64,000 bases of DNA from Siccirubricoccus soli (GCF_024178315.1 NZ_JAMZIK010000070.1:43349-107348), one strand, 5' to 3'; shown: positions 9,025 through 18,435, numbered from the stretch's first letter. Notes: generated by a model from the letters alone, not told the origin. Numbers and translations: made by a program.

Positions 9025-9861
9025 GTGCCGATCGTGGTTCATGCGGGGAGGGGAAGCTTGGCACCGACGACAACTCCCCCGAAGCTGTCCATGGGCCAGG
9101 AAACGATCAGGATCGTTCTTGAGGACATGCTTGCGGATGAGGGGTTGCCGGCGGACTACGCTCAGCTGAAGCCTGGCCATGTTCCGAAGCTGAAGAAGGT
9201 GTGCCGCAGATTCATGGAGATCTGCTTCGGGACTGGCACCAGCCTCCCCTTGACCTTCTTCGATCAGTATCTGGGCGGCAGCGGGAACGTCTTCACAATC
9301 TCGACGGAAGACCTGCTGAAGGAGGATTCCGCTGCAAGGCTACGCGTCGAGGGGGAGATCACCAGGCGCGCCTTGCTGTTCGGATCGGATCCGTCGCATC
9401 GCAGGCGGGGGAACATCGCCTTCCTCGACTTCAGGGGCCAGCTGAATATCAAGCAGAGAAACTATTCCACGGTGAAGTGGTGGGGCGCGCTGGGTAGTTT
9501 CTTCATCAATTATTTCGCAACCCAGGGCGACTGGCAGACGGGCGCGGTGCGGGTGAAGATCGTCGGCGGGGATACCTATCGCTGGGACCCCAATAACTAC
9601 GACAGGCCGACGGTCTGCTTTCACCAGCTCTGCGCCAGGCTTGAGGAACTTGGCGGCGCCAAGCAGTTTCCGATATACGGCACCCCGGCCGAGCGGCTTC
9701 TGCCCTGCTGGCTGCCGACCCTGATGCCGCTCGATCTCTCATCGGAGGTCGAGAGCAGCGGGCAGGTCGTGTCGAAGGTCATCTCCAACGTCAAGGAGAA
9801 CTATACCTGGGGGGCCGGAACGGCACGTGCCCGCGCCTTCCTGAAATCCCTTACCGACTAG
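9025..9861 (+). CDS. Orphan protein of unknown function, atypical composition
   Basis: I do not recognise this protein of up to 278 residues. It has no clear signal peptide or membrane segment. Features include aromatic-rich blocks (TVKWWGALGSFFINYFATQGDW, residues about 151-172 and TYRWDPNNYDRP soon after) and a basic RRRGN stretch. The start is uncertain: GTG at 9025, TTG at 9058 (the only one with a strong ribosome-binding site, GGGGAGGGG) or ATG at 9091. GC content and codon use are clearly lower than in the neighbours, with A/T-ending codons common, which suggests transfer. The TAG stop is provided by repeat copy B. No partner gene is visible. Confidence 0.7.
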   Translation: MPIVVHAGRGSLAPTTTPPKLSMGQETIRIVLEDMLADEGLPADYAQLKPGHVPKLKKVCRRFMEICFGTGTSLPLTFFDQYLGGSGNVFTISTEDLLKEDSAARLRVEGEITRRALLFGSDPSHRRRGNIAFLDFRGQLNIKQRNYSTVKWWGALGSFFINYFATQGDWQTGAVRVKIVGGDTYRWDPNNYDRPTVCFHQLCARLEELGGAKQFPIYGTPAERLLPCWLPTLMPLDLSSEVESSGQVVSKVISNVKENYTWGAGTARARAFLKSLTD

Positions 9862-9964
9862 AGCGTTTTCGGTTCACATGCGTTCACCGAAGACGCTCTA
9901 CGCTTTTGTTTGCGGAGCAGATTCACGCCTTCGGGCGATGCCGCCCTAGGGCGATCTGCTCTAG
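9859..9964 (+). repeat. Bipartite palindromic repeat, copy B
   Basis: A second copy of the 105-bp two-hairpin element, differing from copy A at about ten positions, several of them compensatory within stems. TAG at its start is the stop codon of the orphan gene at 9025, and it ends in CTAG. Confidence 0.85.
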
Positions 9965-10041
9965 AACAATCTTCGACCAGTCGAATCATCTGATCGGAGT
10001 CCCCTGTCTGGAAAATACAAGTTCCGGGGCCGCTTATCGCT

Positions 10042-10074
10042 GACCTGATGGATCACGGCCCGATCCATCAGGTC
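10042..10074. terminator. Long perfect hairpin between convergent genes
   Basis: GACCTGATGGATC at 10042-10054 pairs perfectly with GATCCATCAGGTC at 10062-10074 around a 7-base loop. It sits between two converging genes, so a bidirectional terminator role is plausible. It lacks a T-run on either strand. Confidence 0.45.
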
Positions 10075-10151
10075 GGAGGCACCGATTGGCGGGCTATGCG
10101 CCCCGGCACGGTCTCCGCTTCCCCCGGCTTGCCAGTGCCGCCGCAGGTGCC

Positions 10152-10589
10152 TCAGCCCGCCTCGCCCAGCAGGTGCAGCACCAGCTCCCGCCGGTGCGGG
10201 CGCGTCCGGTGTTCATAGAGATAGATCGCCTGCCAGGTGCCGAGGACCGGCCGGCCCTGCTCCACCGGAATGGAGAGCTGCGTCTGGGTCAGCATGCTGC
10301 GGATATGCGCCGGCATGTCGTCCGGCCCCTCATCGGCGTGGCGGTAGCGCTCCGCCCCGCCATCCGGCACCAGCCGCGCCAGGAAGGCCTCCAGATCCAC
10401 CTGCACCTCCGGCGAGGCATTCTCCTGCACCAGCAGGGAGGCGGAGGTGTGGCGGCACCACAGCGTCAGCAGCCCGGTGCCGATGCCCTGCGCCACCACC
10501 CAGCGGCAGAGGGGCGCGGTGATGTCGACGAGGCCGCGGCCCCGCGTCGCCACCTCCAGCCGGTGCAGTGCCTGGCGCATGGCGCTCAT
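10152..10589 (-). CDS. YjbQ/UPF0047 family protein (secondary thiamine-phosphate synthase type)
   Basis: A 145-residue YjbQ-family protein. The conserved blocks LWCRHTSASLLVQENA, DDMPAHIRSMLT and GTWQAIYLYEHR are present, including the family histidines. Members complement thiamine-phosphate synthase defects weakly, but their true role is unsettled. The start at 10589 overlaps the stop of the upstream acylase by four bases (ATGA), so the two are probably translationally coupled. The C-terminus is complete. Confidence 0.92.
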   Translation of the reverse strand: MSAMRQALHRLEVATRGRGLVDITAPLCRWVVAQGIGTGLLTLWCRHTSASLLVQENASPEVQVDLEAFLARLVPDGGAERYRHADEGPDDMPAHIRSMLTQTQLSIPVEQGRPVLGTWQAIYLYEHRTRPHRRELVLHLLGEAG

Positions 10590-12907
10590 CCGGGCAGCAG
10601 GGTCTGGCGGCGGGCCAAGGCCTCCAGCGCCGGCCATTCCGCCTGCATCGGCACCATCTCGCAGCGCGACCAGATGGGGTTCTGGTCGGCGTAGTGCGGG
10701 CTGCCGGGATGCCCGGAGGCCCCGAGGAAGACGCACCAGCGGCTGTTCTGGAAGGCGCCGACATCGAAGACGTAGCGCGCCAGTGCGCCATAGGCGGCGG
10801 ATGGCCCGGCGGGGGCGACGACGCCATTGGCCAGCACCGTGTCGCCATCCCCGCCGATCGGCAGGGAGGGCGGGTCGAGCACTGGCGCGGCCTCCGGGAA
10901 CAGCGCCGAGAGCGGGTGGGTGAAGCGCGGCTGGTGCATCTCGCCCCATGGGGTGGTGGGTGGCGCGGCGGCCACCTCCTCCAGCGCCTCGGCCAGCAGG
11001 GTGTTCCATGTGGCGCCGCGCAGCAGGCCGGCATCATCGGCGCGCAGCAGCGCTGGCGTGGCCCACCAGAGCTGGGTGAGGGGGGCGACGCCCGGCGCCG
11101 GGGAGAGCCACTCCGTCCCCGCCAGCGCAGCGAGGCCGCTGGTCGCGCCGAAGCGGCGGACCAGCGCGAGGCGCAGGGCGATATAGGCGGTGGCCTCGGC
11201 GGAGCCCGCCTCCATCCGCGCATTCCAGGCCAGCAGCCGGGCCCGCAGCGCCTCGGCGGCCGGGGAGAGGCCGGCAAGGGTGCGGAGGCGATCGCGCAGC
11301 TCCGCCGCCGGCTGGCTCAGCGTATCGGCATGGATGCGCGCCGCGCCCTCCGGGCTGCGCAGCGCCGGCGCCGCCAGCAGGGCGAGGATGCGCTTGGCGC
11401 GGTAGGGCGGGTGGCAATCCGTGCAGATATAGTCCGGATGGTCATCCGCCACCGGCCGGTTGTTGGCGGTGGCGAGCAGGCCCGGCGCCGGATCGATGAG
11501 GCGCGGCATGTCCTCATGCGCGATCCAGCCCTGCCATTCATGCGCGCCGGTCCAGCCCGGCACCGGCAGCCAGCCATTCTCCCGCCCGCGTCGGGGCAGG
11601 CGGGCGCGCAGCAGCCAGCCGGTATGGCCCCCGGTATCCGCCGCCAGCAGATTGTGGTCGATCAGCCCCCAGCCGCGCGTCGCTTCGTAGAGCTGCGCCA
11701 CGCTGCCGGCGCGCAGCATGCGGGGCAGGCAGTCGAAGGAGAGGTCGGTCTCGGCGAATTGCACGCTCTTCAGCGCCAGCGCCGTGCCCTTTGCCGGATC
11801 GCCGCAGATGACCGGGCCATGGCGGGTTTCGAGGATCTCGACGGGGCGCGGCGCGTCGCCGCGGACCGCCACCATCTCCTCCCGCCGCCATACGGGCTCC
11901 CATGCACCCTGGAACAGGGCGTGGCGGGCCTCCGCGTCGAAGCGCTCCAGATAGAGGTCGTGGATGTCGGCGAAGGTGTGGGTGACGCACCAGGCGACCC
12001 TGCCGTTCTGAGCGAAATGCGGGAAGCCCGGCACGCCGGGGACGGCCAGGCCGATGGCATCGATTTCCGGGCAGGCGAGCTGCCCCTGGGCATACATCCC
12101 CGGCACCTCGAAGACCCGGTGCGGGTCGCCCGCCAGCACCGGCCGGCCGGTCGAGGAGAGATGCCCCGCCACCACCCAGTTGTTGCTGCCGCCGCCCGTC
12201 GCGTCCGGCGCCGCCGCCTCCAGCAGCGCGGCGGCGGCCGGGGCAAGCTCGGCAAGGCTGGCACGCCAGCGCTCGGCTTCCACCCCCGCCGGGGTGATGA
12301 GCAGATCGCCGCCACCATCATCGTAGCGCAGCAGCGTCACCGCCTCGCCCGCGATCGGCAGGGCGGCGGCACGCCACAGCTTGAACCAGACCGAACCCAT
12401 CAGCAGCCCGAGCCGACGCATGACGGCAAGGCAGTGCCAATCCTCCCAGGGCTCCGGCGTCGCGCCCAGCAGCGCGTATTCCACCGGCAGCGGCGCGCCG
12501 GAGGCGAGGAAGGCGTTCACCCCCGCGACATAGGCGGCGAGCATGGCGCGCGCCTCCCCGCCCAGCGCCTCGGTGTCGCGCCGGCAGGCCGCCGCCATGC
12601 CGAGGCGCCGCGCCAGCGCATCCGCGGCGAAGGCCACAGGGCCCAGCCATTCGGCGGAACGTCCCAGGGCGCGCCGCCGGTTCAGCTCCATCTGGAAGAG
12701 CCGATCCTGGGCATGGGTGAAGCCCTGGGCGAAGAAGGCATCCGCCATGTTCGCCGCCCGGATGTGCGGGACGCCGAAGCCGTCCCGCAGCACGGCGACG
12801 GGTGCGGTGAGTCCGGCGAGACGCAGCTCGCCCTCCAATGGCGGCACCGCCTGCTGCGCCGCCTCTGCCCATTGCCGCATGCCTGGCTCCCGCTCCCTCC
12901 CGCGCAT
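10586..12907 (-). CDS. Penicillin acylase-family Ntn hydrolase
   Basis: A 773-residue precursor of the penicillin/acyl-homoserine-lactone acylase family, which cleaves amide bonds after autoproteolysis into two chains. The alpha-chain N-terminus reads VLRDGFGVPHIRA and FFAQGFTHAQDRLFQMELNRR. The predicted nucleophile is Ser241 in GGGSNNWVVAG, at the start of the beta chain, followed by GRPVLAGDPHR. No signal peptide is apparent before residue 30. Most relatives are periplasmic, so the location or true start is uncertain; an in-frame ATG lies at 12880. The substrate is not predictable. It overlaps yjbQ downstream. Confidence 0.9.
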   Translation of the reverse strand: MRGREREPGMRQWAEAAQQAVPPLEGELRLAGLTAPVAVLRDGFGVPHIRAANMADAFFAQGFTHAQDRLFQMELNRRRALGRSAEWLGPVAFAADALARRLGMAAACRRDTEALGGEARAMLAAYVAGVNAFLASGAPLPVEYALLGATPEPWEDWHCLAVMRRLGLLMGSVWFKLWRAAALPIAGEAVTLLRYDDGGGDLLITPAGVEAERWRASLAELAPAAAALLEAAAPDATGGGSNNWVVAGHLSSTGRPVLAGDPHRVFEVPGMYAQGQLACPEIDAIGLAVPGVPGFPHFAQNGRVAWCVTHTFADIHDLYLERFDAEARHALFQGAWEPVWRREEMVAVRGDAPRPVEILETRHGPVICGDPAKGTALALKSVQFAETDLSFDCLPRMLRAGSVAQLYEATRGWGLIDHNLLAADTGGHTGWLLRARLPRRGRENGWLPVPGWTGAHEWQGWIAHEDMPRLIDPAPGLLATANNRPVADDHPDYICTDCHPPYRAKRILALLAAPALRSPEGAARIHADTLSQPAAELRDRLRTLAGLSPAAEALRARLLAWNARMEAGSAEATAYIALRLALVRRFGATSGLAALAGTEWLSPAPGVAPLTQLWWATPALLRADDAGLLRGATWNTLLAEALEEVAAAPPTTPWGEMHQPRFTHPLSALFPEAAPVLDPPSLPIGGDGDTVLANGVVAPAGPSAAYGALARYVFDVGAFQNSRWCVFLGASGHPGSPHYADQNPIWSRCEMVPMQAEWPALEALARRQTLLPG

Positions 12908-13160
12908 CCTGGACCTGGCGGCGTGCGGTGCAAAGTGGTGCTGGACCCTGCTGCGGCGCCGGTCTCAAATGCGCCCAGAGGGAGGACCGGGGGCTTCCGG
13001 CCATCGGCGCCACAAGCGCCTGGCCCGGCATCGCCCCCGGCATGCGCAGGCGGGTCAGGGGACCCGCCGGCCATGTGCGGCATTCCCGAGGCGCCCCCCG
13101 CGCGGGGCAAGGATGCGGGGGGCGCGGCGCGGGCCCTCCCAAGCTGCTGGGAGCATCTCG

Positions 13161-14720
13161 ATGCAGGGCATGTCCATCACCCGCCGCACCGCCTTGGGCG
13201 CCGGCCTGGCGATCCCCTTCTTCCCCCGGGCCCGGGCGCAGGCGGCGCCGGTGAACGTCATGCTGGAAAGCGAGGTGGTCATCCTCGACCCGCATGCCAC
13301 CACCGCCGCCATCACCCGCACCTTCGCCACCCATGTCTTCGACACGCTGTTCAGCATGGACGGCCGGGGAATGATCCGGCCGCAGATGGTCGAGGCCTGG
13401 GAGCGCAGCGCCGATGGCCTCGCCTGGAGCTTCCGTCTCCGCCCTGGGCTCCGCTGGCATGATGGCGGGGAGGTCACCGCCGCGGATTGCGTCGCCAGCC
13501 TGGAGCGCTGGGCGCCGCGCGACAGCCTCGGCCGCATGCTCTGGGCGGCGAAGGCGGAGCTCGTGGCGCAGGACGCCCGCAGCTTCCGCCTGACCCTGAC
13601 CCGCCCCTTTCCCCTGGTGCTGGAGGTGCTGGGCAAGCCCAACGCGCCCCTGCCGGTGATGCTGCCGGAACGCCTGGCGCGCATCCCGGTGGAGCAGCGC
13701 ATCCGCGAGCCGATCGGCAGCGGCCCCTTCCGCTTCCGCGCCACGGAGTGGCGCCCCGGCAATGTCATGGTGCTGGAGCGCTTCGAGGCCTATGTGCCGC
13801 GCGAGGAGCCGGCCAATTTCCTCGCCGGCGGCAAGCGCGTGCACCTGCCGGCGGTGGCGCTGAAGACCCTGACCGACCAGACCACCGGCGCCAATGCACT
13901 GATGGCCGGCGAGATCGACTACATGCAGTACCTGCCCTTCGACCTGCTGCCGCGGCTGGAGCGCGCCCGCGGGGTGCGGGTGATCGGGCTCGGCGGCATC
14001 CACATGTTCCAGGGCAATTTCCGCATCAACCACGCGGCTTCGCCGATGGACGACCCCGCCATCCGCCGCGTGCTGTGGCGCTGCGCCGACCAGGCCTCCA
14101 TCCTCACCGCCATCGGCGTGCCGCCCGCCTACCGGGCACCGGCCTGCCCCGCCTTCTTCCTCTGCGACGCGCCGCTCGACAGCCGCGCCGGCGCCGCCGA
14201 GATGGCCTATGACCCGGCCGAGGCGAAAAGGATGCTCGCCGCCACCCGGTACAAGGGGGAGAAGCTGGTCTTCATGACCACCGCCGGCGGCATCAGCCAG
14301 ACGGCGACGGAGGTGATGATCCAGTCCATGCAGCAGGCCGGCTTCCAGGTGGAGGAGCAGGTGATGGACTGGGGCACGGTGCTGGCCCGGCGGGCGAAGC
14401 GGGAAGGCTGGCACCTCTTCGCCGTCTATGCCAACGGCACGGACATGTTCTCCCCGCTGACGCATTTCTACATCGCCAATACCTGCGCCGATTATCCCGG
14501 CTGGGATTGCGACCGGGAGGTGGCGGCGCTGCTGACCGCCTTCGCCGAAGCCGGTGACCCCGCCGAGCGGCGGCGGATCGCGGAGGCGATCCAGGCGGCG
14601 GCAGCGAAGCATGTGCCCGCCGTGATGTGGGGCCAGTTCACCATCCCGGCCGGGGTGCGGGAGCGGCTGCGCGACATGCCGCGCGCAGCCTACCCGATGT
14701 TCTGGGAGGCGCGGGTTTGA
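13161..14720 (+). CDS. ABC transporter substrate-binding protein, family 5 (peptide/nickel type)
   Basis: A 519-residue periplasmic binding protein. The N-terminus has a twin-arginine-like signal (ITRRTALGAGLAIPFF, cleavage near ARA-QAAP). The family-5 fold shows SEVVILDPHATTAA, FRLRPGLRWHDGGEVTAADCVASLERW, IGSGPFRF and LVFMTTAGG. The start at 13161 follows GGGAG; ATG at 13170 is also possible. No permease or ATPase of the peptide transporter type adjoins, so the rest of the transporter is elsewhere. The gene is divergent from the acylase, which might release peptides or acyl compounds for it, but this is speculation. Confidence 0.9.
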   Translation: MQGMSITRRTALGAGLAIPFFPRARAQAAPVNVMLESEVVILDPHATTAAITRTFATHVFDTLFSMDGRGMIRPQMVEAWERSADGLAWSFRLRPGLRWHDGGEVTAADCVASLERWAPRDSLGRMLWAAKAELVAQDARSFRLTLTRPFPLVLEVLGKPNAPLPVMLPERLARIPVEQRIREPIGSGPFRFRATEWRPGNVMVLERFEAYVPREEPANFLAGGKRVHLPAVALKTLTDQTTGANALMAGEIDYMQYLPFDLLPRLERARGVRVIGLGGIHMFQGNFRINHAASPMDDPAIRRVLWRCADQASILTAIGVPPAYRAPACPAFFLCDAPLDSRAGAAEMAYDPAEAKRMLAATRYKGEKLVFMTTAGGISQTATEVMIQSMQQAGFQVEEQVMDWGTVLARRAKREGWHLFAVYANGTDMFSPLTHFYIANTCADYPGWDCDREVAALLTAFAEAGDPAERRRIAEAIQAAAAKHVPAVMWGQFTIPAGVRERLRDMPRAAYPMFWEARV

Positions 14721-15066
14721 GGGCTGCGGCAGCGGGCGGCGCGTCCCATTCCCACGCGGCGCGGCGGCCGGAGGGGCGGGGCGGCTGGCCCTCGCCATGT
14801 CGGCCTCGAACCGCTCCTGCCGGGCTTCCGGACCGCCAGGCGATCCCGCCCGGCTTGGAGCATCTCCTGGCCGCAATTCCCCGGCCGCGGCGGCGGCGGA
14901 AGGCGCCGGGAGGTGGCAGGCAGCGGCCATGCCGGCCCGTCCGGCGCCTGGCGCGCCGCGCTGCCGGGGCATCACGGATGGACGCATCGCTGGCCCGCCA
15001 TTATGACCGGCGGGCCATGGCGACGGGGCCGGACCGCATGGGATCGCAGCGCGCCCTTCGGGGCGG
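14721..15066. other. Intergenic region, no modA seen
   Basis: This 346-bp GC-rich spacer precedes modB. I looked for a molybdate-binding protein or its remnant and found none. No clear ModE-type palindrome is visible. Confidence 0.45.
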
Positions 15067-15768
15067 ATGGTGAGCATCGGCCTTTCGCCGGAGGAATGGC
15101 AGGCCGTCCGGCTCAGCCTCGAGGTCGCGGCGCGCGCCGTGCTGGTGAACCTGCTGCCTGCCATCGCCGCCGCCTGGGTGCTGGCGCGCTGCCGCTTCCC
15201 TGGCCGCCTGCTGCTGGATGCGGCGTTGCACCTGCCGCTGGTGGTGCCGCCGGTGGTGGTGGGCTGGGCGCTGCTGCTGCTCTTCGGCGTGCGCGGCCCG
15301 ATCGGCGCGCCGCTGCAGGAGTGGTTCGGCATCCGGCTGGTCTTCTCCACTGCCGGCGCCTCGCTGGCCACGGCGGTGATGAATTTCCCGCTCATCGTCC
15401 GGGCCGTACGCCTCGGGCTGGAGGCGGTGGATCCGGGGCTGGAGGCGGCGGCGCGCACCCTCGGCGCCGGCCCGCTTGACCGCTTCCTCACCGTCACCCT
15501 GCCGCTGATGTCGCCCGGCATCCTGGCCGGCGCGGTCACCGCCTTCGCCGCCGGCCTCGGGGAGTTCGGCGCCGTCATCACCTTCGCCTCCAACATCCCG
15601 GGCGAGACCCAGACCCTGCCGCTGGCCATCTATGCCGCCACCCAGACCCCGGGCGGGGAGGCGACGGCGGCGCGGCTGGCGCTGGTCTCCTTCGCCCTGG
15701 CCATCTGCGGCTTGGTGCTGGCGGAGCTGATCGCCGGCCGCATGCATCGCTGGCTGGGCCGCGCCTGA
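15067..15768 (+). CDS. modB: Molybdate ABC transporter permease
   Basis: A 233-residue inner-membrane permease. About five membrane spans are visible, including LVNLLPAIAAAWVLA and LVVPPVVVGWALLLLFGVRG. The cytoplasmic EAA loop reads EAAARTLGAGPLDRFLTVTLPL, and GEFGAVITFASNIPGETQTLPLAIY is characteristic of ModB. It passes molybdate using ModC as motor. Its TGA stop overlaps the ATG of modC by one base (TGATG). No modA is present next to it. Confidence 0.95.
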   Translation: MVSIGLSPEEWQAVRLSLEVAARAVLVNLLPAIAAAWVLARCRFPGRLLLDAALHLPLVVPPVVVGWALLLLFGVRGPIGAPLQEWFGIRLVFSTAGASLATAVMNFPLIVRAVRLGLEAVDPGLEAAARTLGAGPLDRFLTVTLPLMSPGILAGAVTAFAAGLGEFGAVITFASNIPGETQTLPLAIYAATQTPGGEATAARLALVSFALAICGLVLAELIAGRMHRWLGRA

Positions 15769-16889
15769 TGCTGGAGGTGGCGCTGCGGCACCGCTTCGGC
15801 CCGGCCGGCTTCGCGCTGGAGGCGGCCTTCGCCACCCCGCCGCAGGGGGTGACGGCGCTGTTCGGCCCCTCCGGCTGCGGCAAGAGCACCATCCTCGCCG
15901 CCGTCGCGGGTTTGCTGCGGCCGCAGGCGGGGCGCATCGCCCTGGACGGCACCCTGCTGCTGGATACCGCCACCCGCCTCTTCCTCCCGCCCGAGCGGCG
16001 GCGCTGCGGCATGGTGTTCCAGGATGCGCGTCTCTTCCCGCATCTCGGGGTGGAGAGGAATCTGCGCTACGGCGAGCGCCGCGCGCCGCAGGACGCCACC
16101 GGCCCCGGCTTCGAGGAGGTGGTGGCGCTGCTCGGCCTCGGCCCGCTGATGGGGCGCCGGGTCGTGCAGCTCTCGGGCGGGGAGCGGCAGCGCGTCGCCC
16201 TCGGCCGTGCCCTGCTCTCCCGCCCCCGCCTGCTGCTGATGGACGAGCCCCTGGCGGCGCTCGATGCCGAACGCCGGCAGGAGGTGCTGCCCTTCCTCGC
16301 CCGGCTGCGCGATGTCGCCGGCCTGCCCATCCTCTACGTGACCCATGCGCTGGAGGAGGTGGACGCGCTCGCCGATGCGCTGGTGCTGCTGGAGGGCGGC
16401 CGGGTACTGGCCGCCGGCCCGGTGGAGGAGCTGACCGCCCGCACCGACCTGCCCCTCGCCCGGCGCCGCGATGCCGGGGTGCTGCTCGGCTGCCAGGTGG
16501 CGGAAACCGGGCAGGACGGGCTGACCCGCCTCAGCTTCCCCGGCGGCGCGCTGCTCACCACCCTGCCGCCCGGCCCCCCGGGCACGAAGCTGCGCCTGCG
16601 CCTCCGCGCCCGGGACATCGCTGTGGCGCTGGCGGAGCCGCGGGACATTTCCACCCGCAACGTCCTGAAGGCGCGCATCGCCGCCATCCAGCCTGCCCCG
16701 GCGCCGCAGGAGGTGTTCCTGGATCTCGCCATCGGCCCCAGCCATCTGCTGGCCTGCGTCACCCGGGACAGCGTGGCGCGGCTTGGCCTGCGTCCGGGCC
16801 TCGAGCTCTGGGCGCTGGTGAAGGCCGTCACCTTCGAACACCGCGTGGCGAGCGGGGAACCGCCCGCCGCCTCGGCGGCTATGGGGTGA
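15768..16889 (+). CDS. modC: Molybdate ABC transporter ATP-binding protein
   Basis: A 373-residue ATPase of the molybdate importer. Walker A (GPSGCGKST) lies near residue 33. The ABC signature is LSGGERQRVALGRALL, Walker B is LLLMDEPLAALD, and the H-loop is YVTHALEEVDALAD. The C-terminal about 80 residues (ISTRNVLKARIAAIQP onward) form a Mop-type molybdate-binding domain. It is translationally coupled to modB. The length is normal for ModC. Confidence 0.95.
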   Translation: MLEVALRHRFGPAGFALEAAFATPPQGVTALFGPSGCGKSTILAAVAGLLRPQAGRIALDGTLLLDTATRLFLPPERRRCGMVFQDARLFPHLGVERNLRYGERRAPQDATGPGFEEVVALLGLGPLMGRRVVQLSGGERQRVALGRALLSRPRLLLMDEPLAALDAERRQEVLPFLARLRDVAGLPILYVTHALEEVDALADALVLLEGGRVLAAGPVEELTARTDLPLARRRDAGVLLGCQVAETGQDGLTRLSFPGGALLTTLPPGPPGTKLRLRLRARDIAVALAEPRDISTRNVLKARIAAIQPAPAPQEVFLDLAIGPSHLLACVTRDSVARLGLRPGLELWALVKAVTFEHRVASGEPPAASAAMG

Positions 16890-16916
16890 TCCGCCTCCTC
16901 GCGCCGGAGCCTGCCC

Positions 16917-17219
16917 ATGCGTTCCTGCATTGCCTGCCGCTTCATGCTCTGCCACGCCGCCATCGGCTTCGGCATCGCCACCCTGTTCCTTGCCGCGCTG
17001 CTGCGGGCCGATCCGGGCGGCGTCGCCGGGGTGCTGCGCCAGGCCGGCGGCCATCCCTGGCCGCTGCTGCTGCTCTGGCTCTTCTGCGGCCTGACCTTCG
17101 GCGGCCTCCAGATCGGCGCCGCCATCATGCTGCTGGCGGAGCGGCCGGACGGCCGGGGGGAGGGGCATCTGCGGCCCATCCCCATCCGGGTCACTCGGCG
17201 CGGATCCCGAGCTGGCTGA
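16917..17219 (+). CDS. Small two-span membrane protein, unknown function
   Basis: A 100-residue protein with two hydrophobic spans (AAIGFGIATLFLAALL and PLLLLWLFCGLTFGGLQIGAAIMLL) and a short basic tail. Similar small membrane proteins recur in alphaproteobacteria, as far as I recall, but no function is known to me. It starts 27 bp after modC and may be in the same transcript. Its 3' end overlaps the converging Bug receptor gene by 29 bases. Confidence 0.65.
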   Translation: MRSCIACRFMLCHAAIGFGIATLFLAALLRADPGGVAGVLRQAGGHPWPLLLLWLFCGLTFGGLQIGAAIMLLAERPDGRGEGHLRPIPIRVTRRGSRAG

Positions 17220-18171
17220 TCAGCGGGCCGAACAGCCCCCAGAGCTGGCGGAGCTGGTCGAGGAATTCGGTTGGCCCGCGCGGCCCGACCTCGACCGCGA
17301 TGGTTTCGAAATGCTGGCGCAGCGCCGGCCTTGCCAGCCCGTCCCGCACCTCGGTCCAGAGCCGCTCGATGATCGGCTGCGGCGTGCCGGCCGGCACCAT
17401 CAGCCCGTTCCAGCCGCCGATGTCGTAATCCCGCGGCCCGCCCACCGCGGCAAGGGGCGGGATCTCCGGCATCAGCCGCGACGGGGTGGCGGTGGTGAGG
17501 CCGAGGGCACGCAGCTTGCCCTCCCGCACCAGGCGCAGCGCCGCGGCGGGGGTGTCGAAGCCGAAATCCACATTGCCCCCGAGCAGCGCGGCAACCGCCG
17601 GGGCGCTGCCCTGGAAGGGGATGTGCAGCGCCTGCAGCCCCGCCTTCGCCAGGAACAGGGCGGTGACCAGGTGCTGCGCCCCGCCGACGCCGGAGGAGCC
17701 ATAGCTGTACTTGTCTGGGGCGTCGTGCAGCAGGCGGAGGAAGGCGGCGAGGTCGGTGGCGGGGAATTCCGGCTTCACCAGCAGCATGAAGGGGGTGAGG
17801 CCGTAGCTGGCCACCGGTGCCAGCTCCCGCTCCACGTCATAGGGCGTGCGCTGGACCAGCGGGCTGAAGCTGATCGGCCCGATGGAGGCGGCGAGCAGGG
17901 TGTAGCCATCCGGCGGCGCCTTGGCGACCATGTTGGTGCCGATCTGCCCGCCGGCCCCCGGCCGGTTCTCCGGCACCACGATCTGGCCGAGCTTCTCGGT
18001 GAAGAGCTGGGCGACGAGCCGGCCCTGGACATCCGTGGACTGGCCGGGCGGCCAGGGGATGATCATGCGCATCTGCCGGCTGGGCCAGGGCGGCTCGGTC
18101 TGGGCCAGGGCAGGGCGGGCGAGGGGCAGCAGGGCGGGCATGGCCCGCAACAGGTGGCGGCGGCGTGGCAT
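17191..18171 (-). CDS. Bug/TctC-family periplasmic solute receptor
   Basis: A 326-residue receptor of the tripartite tricarboxylate transporter family. The signal peptide runs to about residue 23 (PLARPALAQ). The family blocks are present: IIPWPPGQSTDVQGRL, PENRPGAGGQIGTN, PPDGYTLL, YGSSGVGGAQHL, HIPFQGSAPAVAALLGGNVD and WNGLMVPAGTPQPIIERL. Proteins of this type bind carboxylates or amides in the periplasm. No TctA or TctB membrane subunit is nearby, so it is an orphan receptor, common in the Burkholderiales and Acetobacteraceae. The ligand is unknown. Confidence 0.93.
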   Translation of the reverse strand: MPRRRHLLRAMPALLPLARPALAQTEPPWPSRQMRMIIPWPPGQSTDVQGRLVAQLFTEKLGQIVVPENRPGAGGQIGTNMVAKAPPDGYTLLAASIGPISFSPLVQRTPYDVERELAPVASYGLTPFMLLVKPEFPATDLAAFLRLLHDAPDKYSYGSSGVGGAQHLVTALFLAKAGLQALHIPFQGSAPAVAALLGGNVDFGFDTPAAALRLVREGKLRALGLTTATPSRLMPEIPPLAAVGGPRDYDIGGWNGLMVPAGTPQPIIERLWTEVRDGLARPALRQHFETIAVEVGPRGPTEFLDQLRQLWGLFGPLISQLGIRAE

Positions 18172-18418
18172 GGTCGTTTCCCCCGGGCCGGCAGCGGCCT
18201 CGGACGTGCCGCTTCGCTGGCCCGGCGCAGCCTAGAGCAGATATCCGGGAGGGCAAGGATCCCTGCGGCGGGCATTTCACCCTGAGACGTGATCGCCCCG
18301 GGCAGTGCGGAGGCGGGGAGGAGGCCGTGCCACCGGGCCGGAAGCGGGCGCGCGATTCCCATGGCGGGAATGTTTGTGGCTTGCCCGCCCCCGCGCACCT
18401 CGGTAGAGTTCTCCGACA

Positions 18419-18435
18419 TTGCGAATGACTCGCAA
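18419..18435 (+). promoter_or_regulatory. Fur-type iron box, second identical copy
   Basis: TTGCGAATGACTCGCAA is identical to the hemP site. It lies 28 bp before the likely ATG of the small gene at 18463, a position that would overlap its promoter. Two exact copies in one window, both before small genes, support a real operator. Confidence 0.62.

Noticed and set aside
10568..15629. Very long antisense open frames (for example 964 and 1103 codons) over the acylase and binding-protein genes
   Set aside because: They are by-products of GC-rich codon bias. Their translations are Arg/Gly/His-rich low-complexity text without family motifs, while the opposite strand has clear genes.
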